This document shows, piece by piece, positions 16,687 through 25,508 of a stretch of DNA of 64,000 nt (position 1 is the stretch's first letter; every line of letters begins with the position of its first letter). Location of the stretch: assembly GCF_900129425.1 (NCBI RefSeq), contig NZ_LT670817.1, positions 1,612,001 to 1,676,000 on the forward strand. The letters are read 5' to 3'. The translations under genes and the position numbers were made by a program. The notes beneath the pieces were generated by a model. That model saw nothing but the letters and a program-made list of their open reading frames with translations, searched no databases and was not told the origin of the DNA. This stretch comes from Bradyrhizobium erythrophlei (GTDB taxonomy: Bacteria; Pseudomonadota; Alphaproteobacteria; Rhizobiales; Xanthobacteraceae).

Positions 16687-17720
16687 ATTGGTGGTGTAGC
16701 CCGCCGAGAATTGGGCGGCAAAGAATGTGCCCGGCTAGTTCGACGGCGCGGGAGATCGGCGCATCTTTCTCCAAAGACAAATGCGTCCGTATCTCGTTGT
16801 GATAACTCATGTACGACAGCAGGATGTGACGGAGGTGGCGCTCGCTGAACACAACGACGTGGTCAAGGCATTCCCTGCGGATCGAGCCGATCAGCCTTTC
16901 AGCATATCCATTTTGCCAAGGGGAGCGCGGCGACGTCGGTCGATCGCGAATGCCCATTGATCGAAGCCTTCGGATGAAGACCTCACCATAGGCCCCGTCC
17001 CGGTCACGAATGAGATAGCGGGGAGCTTGTTCCCAGCCGCAGGCTTCCGTGATCTGATTTGCGATCCAATCTGCGGTCGGATGCGCTGTGACGCCAAACC
17101 ATAAAATCTGCCGTCGACCATGCCCCACAATCAACAAGCCGTAGAGCAGACGAAACGAGATTGTCGGTACGACGAACAGATCCATCGCGGCGATGCCGTC
17201 GGCATGATTGCGAAGGAACGTCCTCCAGCCTTGGGATGGCGGCTCTCTTCGCTTGGCCATGTACTTGGCCACGCTGGTCTGCCCGATATCGATGCCGAGT
17301 TTGAGGAGTTCTCCATGGATCCGCGGCGCTCCCCACAGAGGATTGGCAATGCTCATCTCGCGGATAAGCTTGCGTATCTCAGGCGCTACAGTTGGCCGGC
17401 CCCCACGGCGCCGCGACTTCCACCGCCAGTAGGATCTGAACCCGGCGCGGTGCCATTTAATCACGGTCTCCGGCTTCACGATCGCCAAGGCGTTCAGCAC
17501 CTTCGGAGCCAAACGATACAAGCCGGCGAATATCAGACGGTCCAGCATCCCGAACGTCGGCCGTTTCGGCGATTTCTGCCGCAACACGTTAAGCTGATGA
17601 CGCAGAATCATGTTTTCAGCCTCAAGCGAGACCCGCGACCGGAACGCTCCGACCAACGCCAACCAAATTAGGCTACAGACCTCTCGCATAAGGCAGGAGC
17701 ATCGCCCGATTCGATATCAG
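16670..17720 (-). mobile_element. Insertion sequence interrupting the secretion locus
   Basis: The element consists of the transposase gene and short flanks. Its right edge lies between 17700 and 17760, where HlyD homology stops. Its left edge lies near 16670-16690, where the ClpP-like remnant begins. I could not find convincing terminal inverted repeats or a target duplication, so the limits are approximate. The two flanking genes are unrelated, so insertion was probably accompanied by a deletion. Confidence 0.6.
16673..17689 (-). CDS. Integrase-core (DDE) transposase of an insertion sequence
   Basis: A 338-residue single-frame transposase. The N-terminal helical part is ENMILRHQLNVLRQKSPKRP, then a DNA-binding region with ETVIKWHRAGFRSYWRWKSR. 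The integrase core (rve) gives the acidic triad: D in IAAMDLFVVPTISF, D in LIRDRDGAYGEVF, and E in SPWQNGYAERLIGSIRRECL. All key residues are intact, so it may still be active. The stop overlaps the remnant gene at 16686. The type belongs with IS3/IS481-like elements common in rhizobia; I cannot name the exact IS. Confidence 0.85.
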   Translation of the reverse strand: MREVCSLIWLALVGAFRSRVSLEAENMILRHQLNVLRQKSPKRPTFGMLDRLIFAGLYRLAPKVLNALAIVKPETVIKWHRAGFRSYWRWKSRRRGGRPTVAPEIRKLIREMSIANPLWGAPRIHGELLKLGIDIGQTSVAKYMAKRREPPSQGWRTFLRNHADGIAAMDLFVVPTISFRLLYGLLIVGHGRRQILWFGVTAHPTADWIANQITEACGWEQAPRYLIRDRDGAYGEVFIRRLRSMGIRDRPTSPRSPWQNGYAERLIGSIRRECLDHVVVFSERHLRHILLSYMSYHNEIRTHLSLEKDAPISRAVELAGHILCRPILGGLHHQYVRI

Positions 17721-18300
17721 TTGCCAGCAAGATTGAGTTTCCGACAGGGACAGCGGCCTGGAGGCCGCTGATGCGCTGCTGATAAGTCTCGCGCTTGAAA
17801 TCGCGCTCCGACTGACGCTGCGCGAATATCGACGCCTGCAGCAACTGGTTTGGATCGGTGCCTGTGGAGGCGAACGGGCTTCCCGTAGCTTCTGCCTGCA
17901 TGCGCGAGACTTCCGCCTGCAACGTTGAAACCAGCGCTTCCGACGCGCCGACATCCGCCGCCGCGAAGGTCGGATCGAGCCGCGCGAGCACGTCGCCGGT
18001 ATGCACGCTTTGCGCCTCGGTCACGTCGATCGAACGGACAACCGAGGTTTCGAGCGGTTGCACGACCAGCAAGGGCACCCTGGAGACCACCTTTCCCTGA
18101 GCAGTCACAACCCGGTCGATCGGGATCAGCCCCATCGCCATGACGCAAGCGACGAACATGCTGGAGATGATCCAGATCGTGCCGCGCGCCGTGCGGGGAA
18201 CTGGGGCGGCGGCGAGAGATTGAGATGGCGACTGGAATTCCAGGATCGCCGGAAGCGTCGGATCGTTCGCGCGGTTTGCGCGGCTAACTGGCCTTTGCAT
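17668..18300 (-). pseudogene. HlyD-family type I secretion adaptor, 3'-truncated
   Basis: From ATG 18300 (MQRPVSRANR) the frame gives 210 residues. There is one membrane anchor (GTIWIISSMFVACVMAMGLI), the biotinyl-lipoyl-like strand (VVSRVPLLVVQPLETSVVRS, SVHTGDVLARLDPTFAAAD) and the start of the coiled-coil hairpin (ALVSTLQAEVSRMQAEA, KRETYQQRISGLQAAV). Normal adaptors have about 430-480 residues. Here the coiled coil breaks off at the IS and the rest of the hairpin and the beta-barrel are absent. It overlaps the end of the ABC gene by 17 bases, as expected for a coupled T1SS operon. The truncated protein should not support secretion. Confidence 0.82.
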
Positions 18301-20545
18301 GACGCGGCCCTTGATTCCCGAGATGGCGATTCTGTTGGGTCCAGAGTTGCCGGTAGATGCCGCAGCGTTCGAGAAGCAAACGGTGCGGCGCGATGTCGAC
18401 GGCCTTGCCGTTTTCCAGGACGAGGATCTGGTCACAGTCGATCAAGGACGACAGGCGGTGCGAAACAACGATCATCGTCCTGCCGTGCGCGATGCGAAGC
18501 AAATTGGCGTTCAGCACCGCCTCGCTCTCCGGATCGAGCGCGCTCATTGCCTCGTCGAGGATCAGGATGCGCGGATCGGTGATCAGGGCGCGTGCGATCG
18601 CCAACCGCTGCCGCTGTCCACCCGAGAGGTTCGGCGAACCTTCTTCGATCAGCGTCTCGTAGCCATTCGGCATGCGCTCGATGAATTCCTCGGCGCCGGC
18701 GAGGCGCGCCGCGCGCACGGCATCGTTCAGCGTGAGCCCGGGACGACCCGCGATGATGTTTTCGCAAATCGAGCCGCGGAACAGGAAATTCTCCTGCAGC
18801 ACCACGCCGAAACTCTGGCGCAGATGCCGTAGATTGATCTCGCGCACGTCGTTGCCATCGATCTTCAGGAAGCCGCTATAGTCCCGGTTGATCCCTTGCA
18901 ACAGCCGCGTCAACGTCGACTTTCCGGACCCGCTGCGCCCAACTATGCCCAGCATCGTGCCCGCGGGCACCGCAAAGGTGACGCGTTCGAGCGCGGGAAT
19001 TTTCGTGCTGCCGTAGGTGAAGCTGACGTCGTCGAAGGCGATCGCGCCGGAGAGTTGCGGACGCAGTCCGCGGGAAAGAGTACCGTATTCCAGCGGGCGG
19101 TTCAGCACCGACGCGGCCTCGCTGATCGCGGCGCCGACCTCCTCGTAATTCTCGATCAGGCGCGCCAGCCCCGCGAGCGGCTGCGCGACGCGCATGCTGA
19201 GCATCATAAAGGCGAACAGCGCCCCGACGGCGTAGCCGGATTTGTCGGTCATCGCGAGATAGGCGCCGACCAGCACGATACCGATCGACATGAATCGCTC
19301 GATCGGATTGACGATCGTTTGCGGCCAGTTTGCCAGTTTCCCGAAGGCCAGCCGCGCCTTTCCGGCCTCGGCAACGCGCGTATCCCACAGCATCCGGCGC
19401 TGCGGCTCGAGCGCGAGGGATTTCACGGTCTTGATCCCGAAGATAGTCTCGCCCAGTGCCGCGGCCTTTTCGGATTCGGCGACAATGACTTTGGCAAATA
19501 CACGCTGCAGCGGACGCAGATAGGCCAACACGACCAGCACGATCAGGGCCGAACAAGCGAGGACCACAAAGGCCAGCGTGGAATTGAGATAGAACAGGAA
19601 CGGGAGCAGCACGGTCAGCGTCATCATGTCGAGGAACGTCGTCAGCAGCTTTCCCGTCAGGAATTCACGGACTTTGTAGACCTGCGCGATCTTATGCATC
19701 GTCTCCCCGGCCGGGTGACGCTCGAAATAGTCGAGCGGCAGCCGCAGCAGACGGTTGAAGACGTGCAAGTTCAGCTTCGCATCCAGCCGCGCGCCGACGA
19801 CCATCACGATCAGCCGGCGGGCGTAGCCAAGGACCGCCTCATAAACGGTCGCGATCGCAAGGATGGTGGCGAGGAGCACCAGGGTCGAGTAGCTATGGTG
19901 CGTCAGCACCTTGTCGACCACCGTCATCACCAACAACGGCGGGAAGATCGTCAGGAAGCTCAGCGTTAGCGAGGCAAACCCGATGTCTCGCAGCGACGGC
20001 TTCTCCTGCAACACGAGGCCGGACAGCCAGCTCAGGGTGAACGGTGCGTCCGTCTCCGTTTGCCCGCGCTGGGCACGCAGCAGCACCGCCTCACCTGACC
20101 AGACCCTCTCCAGGCGCAACTCGTCCACTGCCAAGGCTATCTCGCTTGCCAGCGCGTGGGGATCCCGAAGGAAAACCACATGGCGGTCAGCATCCGCCCC
20201 CACCATCAGGGTCGCGCTCCCGTCGGTGAGCAGCAGCACCACCGGCCCGGTGTCGACGCAGTGCATAAGCTGGCGCCAGTGCAACCGCACCGCCCGCGCC
20301 CACATGCCGGCGCTCTGTGCCCATTCGGAGAGCGAGGCCGCTGAAGGGATGTCTTGCGCACCCGTGGAGACGAGCTCGCCTGGATCCAACTCGATGCCGT
20401 GGAACCTGGCCGCGACCATCACCGCCTGCACGCGCGGATGGATCACGTCACCGTTGGTTTGGCGCCCACTGCCGGCATCAGTCGGGAACGTAGGCTGATA
20501 GCGCTGCGTCAGCGAACCGAGACGCTGTCCGATCGACATGTCCAC
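18284..20545 (-). CDS. Type I secretion ABC transporter with C39-like domain
   Basis: A 753-residue HlyB-type exporter. Residues about 35-160 form a C39-peptidase-like domain that lacks the catalytic cysteine (AVMVAARFHGIELDP), so it would bind cargo rather than cleave a leader. Six membrane segments follow (about 185-470). The C-terminal ATPase has Walker A GRSGSGKST, signature PNLSGGQRQRLAIARAL, Walker B ILILDEAMSALD and the switch histidine in VVSHRLSSL. It is the middle gene of an operon: TIGR03118 cargo gene, this ABC protein, then the HlyD adaptor truncated by the IS. The gene itself is intact. With the adaptor broken, the channel is probably inactive unless another HlyD substitutes. 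Confidence 0.9.
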   Translation of the reverse strand: MDMSIGQRLGSLTQRYQPTFPTDAGSGRQTNGDVIHPRVQAVMVAARFHGIELDPGELVSTGAQDIPSAASLSEWAQSAGMWARAVRLHWRQLMHCVDTGPVVLLLTDGSATLMVGADADRHVVFLRDPHALASEIALAVDELRLERVWSGEAVLLRAQRGQTETDAPFTLSWLSGLVLQEKPSLRDIGFASLTLSFLTIFPPLLVMTVVDKVLTHHSYSTLVLLATILAIATVYEAVLGYARRLIVMVVGARLDAKLNLHVFNRLLRLPLDYFERHPAGETMHKIAQVYKVREFLTGKLLTTFLDMMTLTVLLPFLFYLNSTLAFVVLACSALIVLVVLAYLRPLQRVFAKVIVAESEKAAALGETIFGIKTVKSLALEPQRRMLWDTRVAEAGKARLAFGKLANWPQTIVNPIERFMSIGIVLVGAYLAMTDKSGYAVGALFAFMMLSMRVAQPLAGLARLIENYEEVGAAISEAASVLNRPLEYGTLSRGLRPQLSGAIAFDDVSFTYGSTKIPALERVTFAVPAGTMLGIVGRSGSGKSTLTRLLQGINRDYSGFLKIDGNDVREINLRHLRQSFGVVLQENFLFRGSICENIIAGRPGLTLNDAVRAARLAGAEEFIERMPNGYETLIEEGSPNLSGGQRQRLAIARALITDPRILILDEAMSALDPESEAVLNANLLRIAHGRTMIVVSHRLSSLIDCDQILVLENGKAVDIAPHRLLLERCGIYRQLWTQQNRHLGNQGPRHAKAS

Positions 20546-20643
20546 GACGGCGTCTCCTCAAAGGAGCTTCCGAAAAAAGCATACCTGCCGTTCTGGGCTA
20601 CGAAATGCGGCGCCGTCATTACCTATGACGTGTAGCGGGGCGG

Positions 20644-20667
20644 AGGGCGGCGCGCGTCATCCGCCCT
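20644..20667. promoter_or_regulatory. Hairpin between cargo gene and exporter gene
   Basis: AGGGCGG at 20644-20650 and CCGCCCT at 20661-20667 form a 7 bp GC-rich stem with a 10-base loop, between the TIGR03118 gene and the ABC gene on the same strand. There is no T-run. Such a hairpin could stabilise or attenuate the transcript so that the cargo is made in excess of the exporter. This role is inferred. Confidence 0.35.
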
Positions 20668-20738
20668 TCCGAAGTTGCGGGTCCCGTCGTTTCGCGGTCG
20701 AGCGGCCCCAAGAGCAGCGGCCCGACAGTTCTGGAACC

Positions 20739-21989
20739 TCACCCATGCATTGAATGCGACCCTGTCATAGATCCTGCCATAGGATTTGTCAGGGTATCTG
20801 TCATAGATCCCACCATCGATCCTGTCATAGATCCCGTCCCAGGAGTTGTCATAGCTCCCGTCATGGCACCTGATCCCGTCATAGACCCTGTCATCGAATT
20901 CGACCCTGTCATCGACATGGCCGAATTATTGGATTCTGGAATCGCCGCCAAGCTGCCAAAGAGACCGTGCGCCTCGTTCTTCACTCCTGCGGTGAAGTAG
21001 ATCTTGTTCGGATCGGTGCCGGCATTGCCACTGCCGGGAACAAGCGACCAGAGATCAAAGATGGTGATCGGGGCACCGTTGGCGTCTTCCAACTTGCCCA
21101 GGAAATGATCGTTCTTCGGATTGAAGACATTGATGGTGCCGTCGCCGAAATTTCCGACCAGAAGATCGTTGGCGAACTCGCCAAATCCCGCGGGTGCAAT
21201 CGCAAGCCCCCAGGGAGAATCGAGCACCCCGCCGGACGCCACCCTGTCCAGCATATGGCCTTGCAGGTCGAACTCATCCACGAAGCCGTGGCCGACACCG
21301 GGGACGTCATCGTGTTTGGTGGGATCTTGCAGCGCGAACGTGACGAACAGGTGGTTGTCAAGAACCTGCACGTTGAAGGGCGCGTAGCCGGCCGGCACGT
21401 TCGGATCGGTAAAGCTATTCACCTGATTGAAGTTCTGGTCGAACACATCGACCGTTCCATTCCGGAAGTTTGCTGCGTATAGGAAAGTGCCATCGTCGGT
21501 CTGCGCAATCGTGAGACCCTTGTAGACGGCTCCGGTGCCGCCCTGTGAGTTATCGACGGCCAGGACGGAACTGGCGGGGTCCACGGTCGGACTCCAGCCG
21601 GAAATGGTGCCGTCCTCGGTTGCAAAAATGAAGACGGACGATCCCGTATGGCCGCCGCTGGTGACGTTGAACCCGGTTCCCGCGATATTGAACACGTCTC
21701 CGGTCGGGCTTGACGGCGAGGTCTGCCCTGGAGGCGCCGCGATCGTGATTGCGGGAAACCCACCGACCTTCACCAGGGTTCCGTCACCGTTATAGACCGT
21801 CGTCACGCCCGCGCCGTTGTCCGACACCCAGAAAGGACTGGTCGCGCTGTGAGTTAAGCCCCAGGGATTGATGAGATTTGGATCGATTGTCACTGCAGGA
21901 ACAACGAAGCCATCCGAGACCAAATTGGTCTGCAGAAAGGTTGTTTCCTCCTCGGCGCGATGATGATGACGCTCAGTCTGTGCATCCAT
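20739..21989 (-). CDS. TIGR03118 family protein, probable type I secretion cargo
   Basis: About 416 residues from ATG 21989, chosen because AAGGAGGAAA lies directly upstream; a longer frame reaches 22121. The body is a predicted beta-propeller of the TIGR03118 family: NLINPWGLTHSATSPFWVSD, GGTGAVYKGLTIA, FLYAANFRNGTVDVFD, GVLDSPWGLAIAPAGFG, NDLLVGNFGDGTINVFN. It has no Sec signal peptide, which fits export by the adjoining type I system through a C-terminal signal. The last 60 residues are a low-complexity tail built from S-M-T-G steps without RTX (GGxGxD) repeats. The propeller's function is unknown. Confidence 0.82.
   Translation of the reverse strand: MDAQTERHHHRAEEETTFLQTNLVSDGFVVPAVTIDPNLINPWGLTHSATSPFWVSDNGAGVTTVYNGDGTLVKVGGFPAITIAAPPGQTSPSSPTGDVFNIAGTGFNVTSGGHTGSSVFIFATEDGTISGWSPTVDPASSVLAVDNSQGGTGAVYKGLTIAQTDDGTFLYAANFRNGTVDVFDQNFNQVNSFTDPNVPAGYAPFNVQVLDNHLFVTFALQDPTKHDDVPGVGHGFVDEFDLQGHMLDRVASGGVLDSPWGLAIAPAGFGEFANDLLVGNFGDGTINVFNPKNDHFLGKLEDANGAPITIFDLWSLVPGSGNAGTDPNKIYFTAGVKNEAHGLFGSLAAIPESNNSAMSMTGSNSMTGSMTGSGAMTGAMTTPGTGSMTGSMVGSMTDTLTNPMAGSMTGSHSMHG
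20755..20935 (-). repeat. Imperfect repeats coding the SMTG-rich tail
   Basis: The 3' end of the TIGR03118 gene repeats units around CCTGTCATAGATCC (plus strand), coding variants of S-M-T-G-S. The copies differ in length and spacing, consistent with slippage. The tail is rich in Ser, Thr, Met and Gly and looks disordered, as type I secretion signals often are. Confidence 0.6.
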
Positions 21990-22024
21990 GGGTTTCCTCC
22001 TTAGCTTGGGTTTCCTCCTTACCT
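21989..22024 (-). repeat. 18 bp tandem duplication carrying the ribosome site
   Basis: TGGGTTTCCTCCTTAGCT (21989-22006) is followed by a near copy ending ACCT (22007-22024). On the minus strand each copy contains AAGGAGGAAACCC, so the ribosome-binding site of the TIGR03118 gene is duplicated just upstream of its ATG. The second copy may act as a standby site. Confidence 0.6.
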
Positions 22025-22279
22025 TGGCCCGCTTGTCTCTTGGCGACGTGCTCGACACCACGAATACCTGGGCGCTTGCCCATTCGCAGGTAACAGCGTT
22101 GCTTGAAAAGAAGTGCCGCACGTCCCGGGGAGCACGGATAATCAGACAGTGTCCCTTGGGATATCGCGGGTCTCAAGTGACTTTTTTGTTGGTTTCTTCA
22201 CGTTTGTTATCACGTTTGTTAGTCTTTTCACGATCGGGTGAGACTTTGGCGCGGCTAGTCTAGCACTCCAGCGTCCTAC

Positions 22280-22400
22280 ATCGCCCAGCCAGGCATGGAG
22301 GAACAAGGTGTTCTTGTCGCGGGCGTGGACGGCATCGCCATCGAACTTGTTGTACCAGATGTACTGCAGGCCCACGCGCGCGTTGAACCATGGCTATGCG
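22280..22400 (-). pseudogene. C-terminal remnant of an outer-membrane-type protein
   Basis: The minus-strand frame contains VGLQYIWYNKFDGDAVHARD followed by KNTLFLHAWL, the typical end of a family of exported beta-barrel-like proteins in Bradyrhizobium. No matching upstream sequence continues in frame. The whole stretch from 22025 to 22771 otherwise has no recognisable gene. Assigned from one short conserved string. Confidence 0.35.
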
Positions 22401-22771
22401 ATGGTAATCGGCCGGCCCAGCTTGTGGATAGCTGAAGATTTTGGGTGCTGCGCTTCAGGCTGATGGTGAAAACGAGGTCCGTGGTGACGGCCTCAAGCAT
22501 CATGACAGCGCTGACAGCGATCCGATCACACGCAAGATTTTGTTATCGCATCTTCGTCATCGGTGGCTGCTGAACCTTGAACGCGCCCAGTCGGCGAGGT
22601 GGAATAAGTGTAGGCGCCATCGAACATCGTTCGCACAGCGGGGTTTTTGGGAACTCAGTTCCCGATTGACAAACGGCCGCAGCTTTGGCTGTAGCCGTCG
22701 CATGGGGAAGCGATCTCCCCACGAGGCGACATGCTAAAGAATCGCGTCCGGTTTTCCACCAAGGACGCGTC

Positions 22772-22972
22772 ATGTCAGCAATTTACTCGATAACCCCCGA
22801 TAAACTTTCACGCTTGACCGGCACGGCTGCGTGCCCCGTTCTCGTTGACGTCCGGACCGACGAAGACTTCGAAGCTGATCCCCACTTCATTCCGGGCGCG
22901 GTGCGGCGGAGTCATACCGATGTCGCGGAATGGGCGCCGAGCCTTTGCGGACGAACGGTCGTCGTGATCTGA
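22772..22972 (+). pseudogene. Rhodanese-domain protein, cut short by a stop
   Basis: 66 residues from ATG 22772 match the start of a rhodanese domain: CPVLVDVRTDEDFEAD, FIPGAVRRSHTDVAEW, SLCGRTVVVI. The next residue should be the catalytic cysteine (VVVxCQxG), but the codon there is TGA at 22970. The downstream sequence does not continue the domain in frame for long. A TGC to TGA change, possibly with an indel, has therefore removed the active site. Related intact proteins accompany chromate-resistance genes, which are not seen here. Confidence 0.65.
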
Positions 22973-23072
22973 GAAGGGGAGAAGGGTTGGAGCGACCGTT
23001 CGCCCTGGCGGGCACAGTGAGTTCGCTGAGTAAGGAAAGGACCGGTCGCCGCGAGAACCGTGGGGAGCGCAG

Positions 23073-23900
23073 ATGTTTGGGTATGTGAGCGAGCCGCCGG
23101 GTAAACGGTTCAGCGATTCCAGGTCAAAACAGATTGCGGCCGGGGTCATCGTTGGCATTTGCACGGTCGGATGGGCGGCACCCGCCTTGGCCTATCGTCC
23201 ATTCGATGGAACAGACGCGGCAGTCGCCGATTTGGGCGAGGTCGAAATCGAATTCCAGCCAGCAGGTGCTATTAGCGCCGGGGCGACAAAGCCGCTTTCC
23301 GAAGCCGTCTTTAACTATGGCTTTGCGGATAGATGGGAGCTGGTCCTGCAAGGTACGGCACAGGTGCTGCCCGAGGCGGCTGGTCCACTCAGCGTCTCCA
23401 ATGGTGCGTTCTTGAAATACGTATTGGTGCCTGGCGTTCTCCAGGGAAAGCAGGGACCGAGTGTTGCCACAGAATTCGGCCCGCTACTGCCGCCGGCCGG
23501 CGGCTCAGGTGTAGGATTCAGCTGGACCGGCATCGTGTCGCAACGGTGGGAATGGGGAACTATCCACCTGAATACAGCGACGAACCTCACACCCGACCAG
23601 CATGGCGAGCTCTTCTTCGATGCCATCATCGAGGGACCGAACCAGTGGAAGGTCCGACCGGTTTTTGAATTCTATTCCGACAGTGTCATCAACCAACAGC
23701 AGACATATTCAGCTCTGGCTGGGGCTATCTGGCAGGTGAACGACAAGCTCAGCTTTGATGCTGCGTTTCGCCATGCGCTGGTCAACGGACACGCCGTGAA
23801 CGAGATCCGTGCCGGACTAACGTTCGCGTTCAAGGTCGAAAAGGACGCAACATCCGCCAAGCCAGGTGTGACTTTTGGTAATTGGGGCCTTTCGCGATGA
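23073..23900 (+). CDS. Exported beta-barrel-like protein of unknown function
   Basis: A 275-residue protein with a signal peptide (KQIAAGVIVGICTVGWAAPA, likely cut after ALA before YRPFDGTDAAVAD). The mature part is rich in alternating beta strands with aromatic ends (AVFNYGFADRWELVLQGTAQ, FSWTGIVSQRWEWGTIHLNT, AAFRHALVNGHAVNEIRAGL), consistent with an outer-membrane barrel such as the MetA-pathway phenol-degradation-like family. It starts 100 bases after the broken rhodanese gene. No ribosome site stands out. Function unknown. Confidence 0.65.
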   Translation: MFGYVSEPPGKRFSDSRSKQIAAGVIVGICTVGWAAPALAYRPFDGTDAAVADLGEVEIEFQPAGAISAGATKPLSEAVFNYGFADRWELVLQGTAQVLPEAAGPLSVSNGAFLKYVLVPGVLQGKQGPSVATEFGPLLPPAGGSGVGFSWTGIVSQRWEWGTIHLNTATNLTPDQHGELFFDAIIEGPNQWKVRPVFEFYSDSVINQQQTYSALAGAIWQVNDKLSFDAAFRHALVNGHAVNEIRAGLTFAFKVEKDATSAKPGVTFGNWGLSR

Positions 23901-24702
23901 CCATTCGCGACGACTGCTTAGGATTATTTTGGTCGATTTTGGCATGTCCGCCGCGTGTCCGGCAGGGTAATCTCGGAAATGCCCGGTTCGTTGTTGATGG
24001 GTGTCACCTGAGGCGTGATTCAAGCTCCTAAAACCGAGCCTGAATCATACTCGTTGTCATTGTTGGCGGGGACAACTGCGGAACTTCGAGCGCGTTATAG
24101 ATGGCATCAACACCACTAGGCTCGCTTGTCCCCTCAACGTAACACTTCAGTAAAGCCTGCTCATCTGCTGGCAAAAGGCGAACGATAGTCGCGTTCATTA
24201 TAGCGTTCCACTGTTACTGAGGAGGGCTGACAGTTCGCACGACCTGTTTTGTTGCCGAAGGCCGCATCCCCTTGCGGGTAACCACCTTGCCTAGGTACGG
24301 CAGGTTGGCGAGGGCGTCAGCCCCACTCTTAATGCTCCAAGCACAGTAGCTGACACCCGTCGAACGTCAAGAATGTATTCGACCGCGCGACCGAGTTAGG
24401 AGCGCGCGTCGCGCGTGAGCCTGGGCCGGCCCCCGCGTGAACCCGGGGTGCCGGGGGTGGGTGAGGGGCCGATTTCGAGAGTCGGTCCAAACCAAAAGCC
24501 CCCACCATGTATCGCCCACCAAATCGACCAAACACTGATGCCACATTCAACTATGTGAAGCCGGGTGGGTGAGGGCATTTGGTAGCACTGCCCAATGTCC
24601 GTTATTGGGTGAACAGCAAAAGACATATGCTCAATTCGAGTTCTTCCGGTTTTGGACCCAACTGAGACATGGGCACGGGTGCTTCTGTCCCGCGTCTTAC
24701 AT
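23901..24702. other. Gene-poor stretch with repeats
   Basis: About 800 bases without a supportable gene. Short frames on both strands have no ribosome site or family pattern. The right part contains one copy of the ATGTCCG element (24594-24672). The rest may be decayed sequence. Confidence 0.45.
24594..24672. repeat. ATGTCCG-type interspersed repeat, copy 1
   Basis: Begins ATGTCCGTTATTGGGTGAAC, contains AGACATATGCTC and a TTTTGGACCCAACT stretch, and ends near GAGACAT. Its layout matches the copies at 25125-25245 and 27170-27291: ATGTCCG at the left, a TTTTGAC(C)CA block and CGGACAT-like right end. It does not code for protein. Confidence 0.5.
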
Positions 24703-24921
24703 TTAGGACCATGGCGGCTCTTCGCTCGCCCCGGCTGCCTCGTGGTGGATCGTGACACCCGCCGAACGCAACCCGGTCAGCAATACAGTTCTTACAGAGG
24801 CAGGATCAAATCCAATATCCTTGGCGTTTGGCGGATGTGCCTCGCTGTCCTTCAATCGGAGCGCCAAGTGCAATTGCTCGCAAAGGTGCTGAACGACGAG
24901 ATTGACCTGATCGTCAGTCAT
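24703..24921 (-). CDS. Small conserved hypothetical protein
   Basis: A 72-residue soluble protein starting MTDDQVNLVVQHLCEQLHLA. AGGAG sits about 9 bases upstream of the ATG on the minus strand, which decides this start over longer frames reaching 25260. It is predicted helical at the N-terminus with a middle part KDIGFDPASVRTVLLTGLR. It stands alone between two repeat copies. The family is not recognised. Confidence 0.55.
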   Translation of the reverse strand: MTDDQVNLVVQHLCEQLHLALRLKDSEAHPPNAKDIGFDPASVRTVLLTGLRSAGVTIHHEAAGASEEPPWS

Positions 24922-25124
24922 GATTGGCTTCTCCTGCGACCATTTTGCTATCCAACTAGGTAGCATACGCGAAACTAGGGCGATACGCGATTGGCCGCCC
25001 CAAGGATCAACCCCACGCGATTGCCCATGGGCGGGCTCTTCACGATTGGGCATTCGAACATGCCCGGTAGATTGGGTAACCGCTCGGCTCGCCCGGTGAT
25101 CGGCAGAGAGGTCACCCCGTGGCG

Positions 25125-25245
25125 GATGTCGGCTGTTGGCACCAAACAGACATGACGCAGCAGCGCCCGCATGTCCGTTGTTGAGGGATGAACGGACTAA
25201 GCTCAGACGTGACCCAACTTCCGTTTTTGACAACTCGGACATTGG
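25125..25245. repeat. ATGTCCG-type interspersed repeat, copy 2 (double)
   Basis: A short unit ATGTCGGCTGTTGGCACC ending AACAGACAT (25125-25152) is followed by a full unit from ATGTCCGTTGTTGAGGG (25171) to CTCGGACATTGG (25245). The full unit has inverted ends ATGTCCG and CGGACAT and an inner TGACCCAACTTCCG block. Its right end abuts the flavin reductase pseudogene. Confidence 0.5.
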
Positions 25246-25499
25246 CGCGGTCGAAGGCACATCCGGTTATCAAAGGAATAGCCCCATGACCAGAAACAGC
25301 GCCCACGCCGTCGAATTTGTCCGCGACGGTGGATGAGAACCGCTGTGAAAGTTCTCGCAGATCTGCGGTCAGGACGTTGATGGCAAAATATTTGGTGTCG
25401 CGCGAATGCCGCTAGGCTCGAGCTCGTAACGATGGCGACGCCTGTCGCAAACGCCGCCAAACTTCTACGAAATTCACGCGCATCGGACATCGGCGCCAT
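25246..25499 (-). pseudogene. Flavin reductase family protein, internally deleted
   Basis: The start MSDAREFRRSLAAFATGVAI matches the N-terminus of HpaC-like flavin reductases. About 30 residues later the frame changes and gives FAINVLTADLRELSQRFSST followed by VADKFDGVGAVSGHGAIPLI and TGCAFD, the second half of the same domain. The middle third (the VNSFxSxSLxPPL block that binds FMN) is missing, and the 3' end stops at a repeat. So a deletion plus frameshift inactivated it. It lies ten bases after the stop of the LLM oxidoreductase gene and would have supplied reduced flavin to it. Confidence 0.7.
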
Positions 25500-25508
25500 T
25501 CGGATTTG

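Noticed and set aside
16640..17760. Terminal inverted repeats of the IS
   Set aside because: I compared the flanks on both sides and found only weak, short matches; limits are therefore left approximate.
18896..19969. Long plus-strand open frame (357 codons) antisense to the ABC exporter
   Set aside because: It lies wholly inside a well-supported minus-strand ABC gene. Its Gln/Arg/His-rich composition is typical of antisense reading in high-GC DNA.
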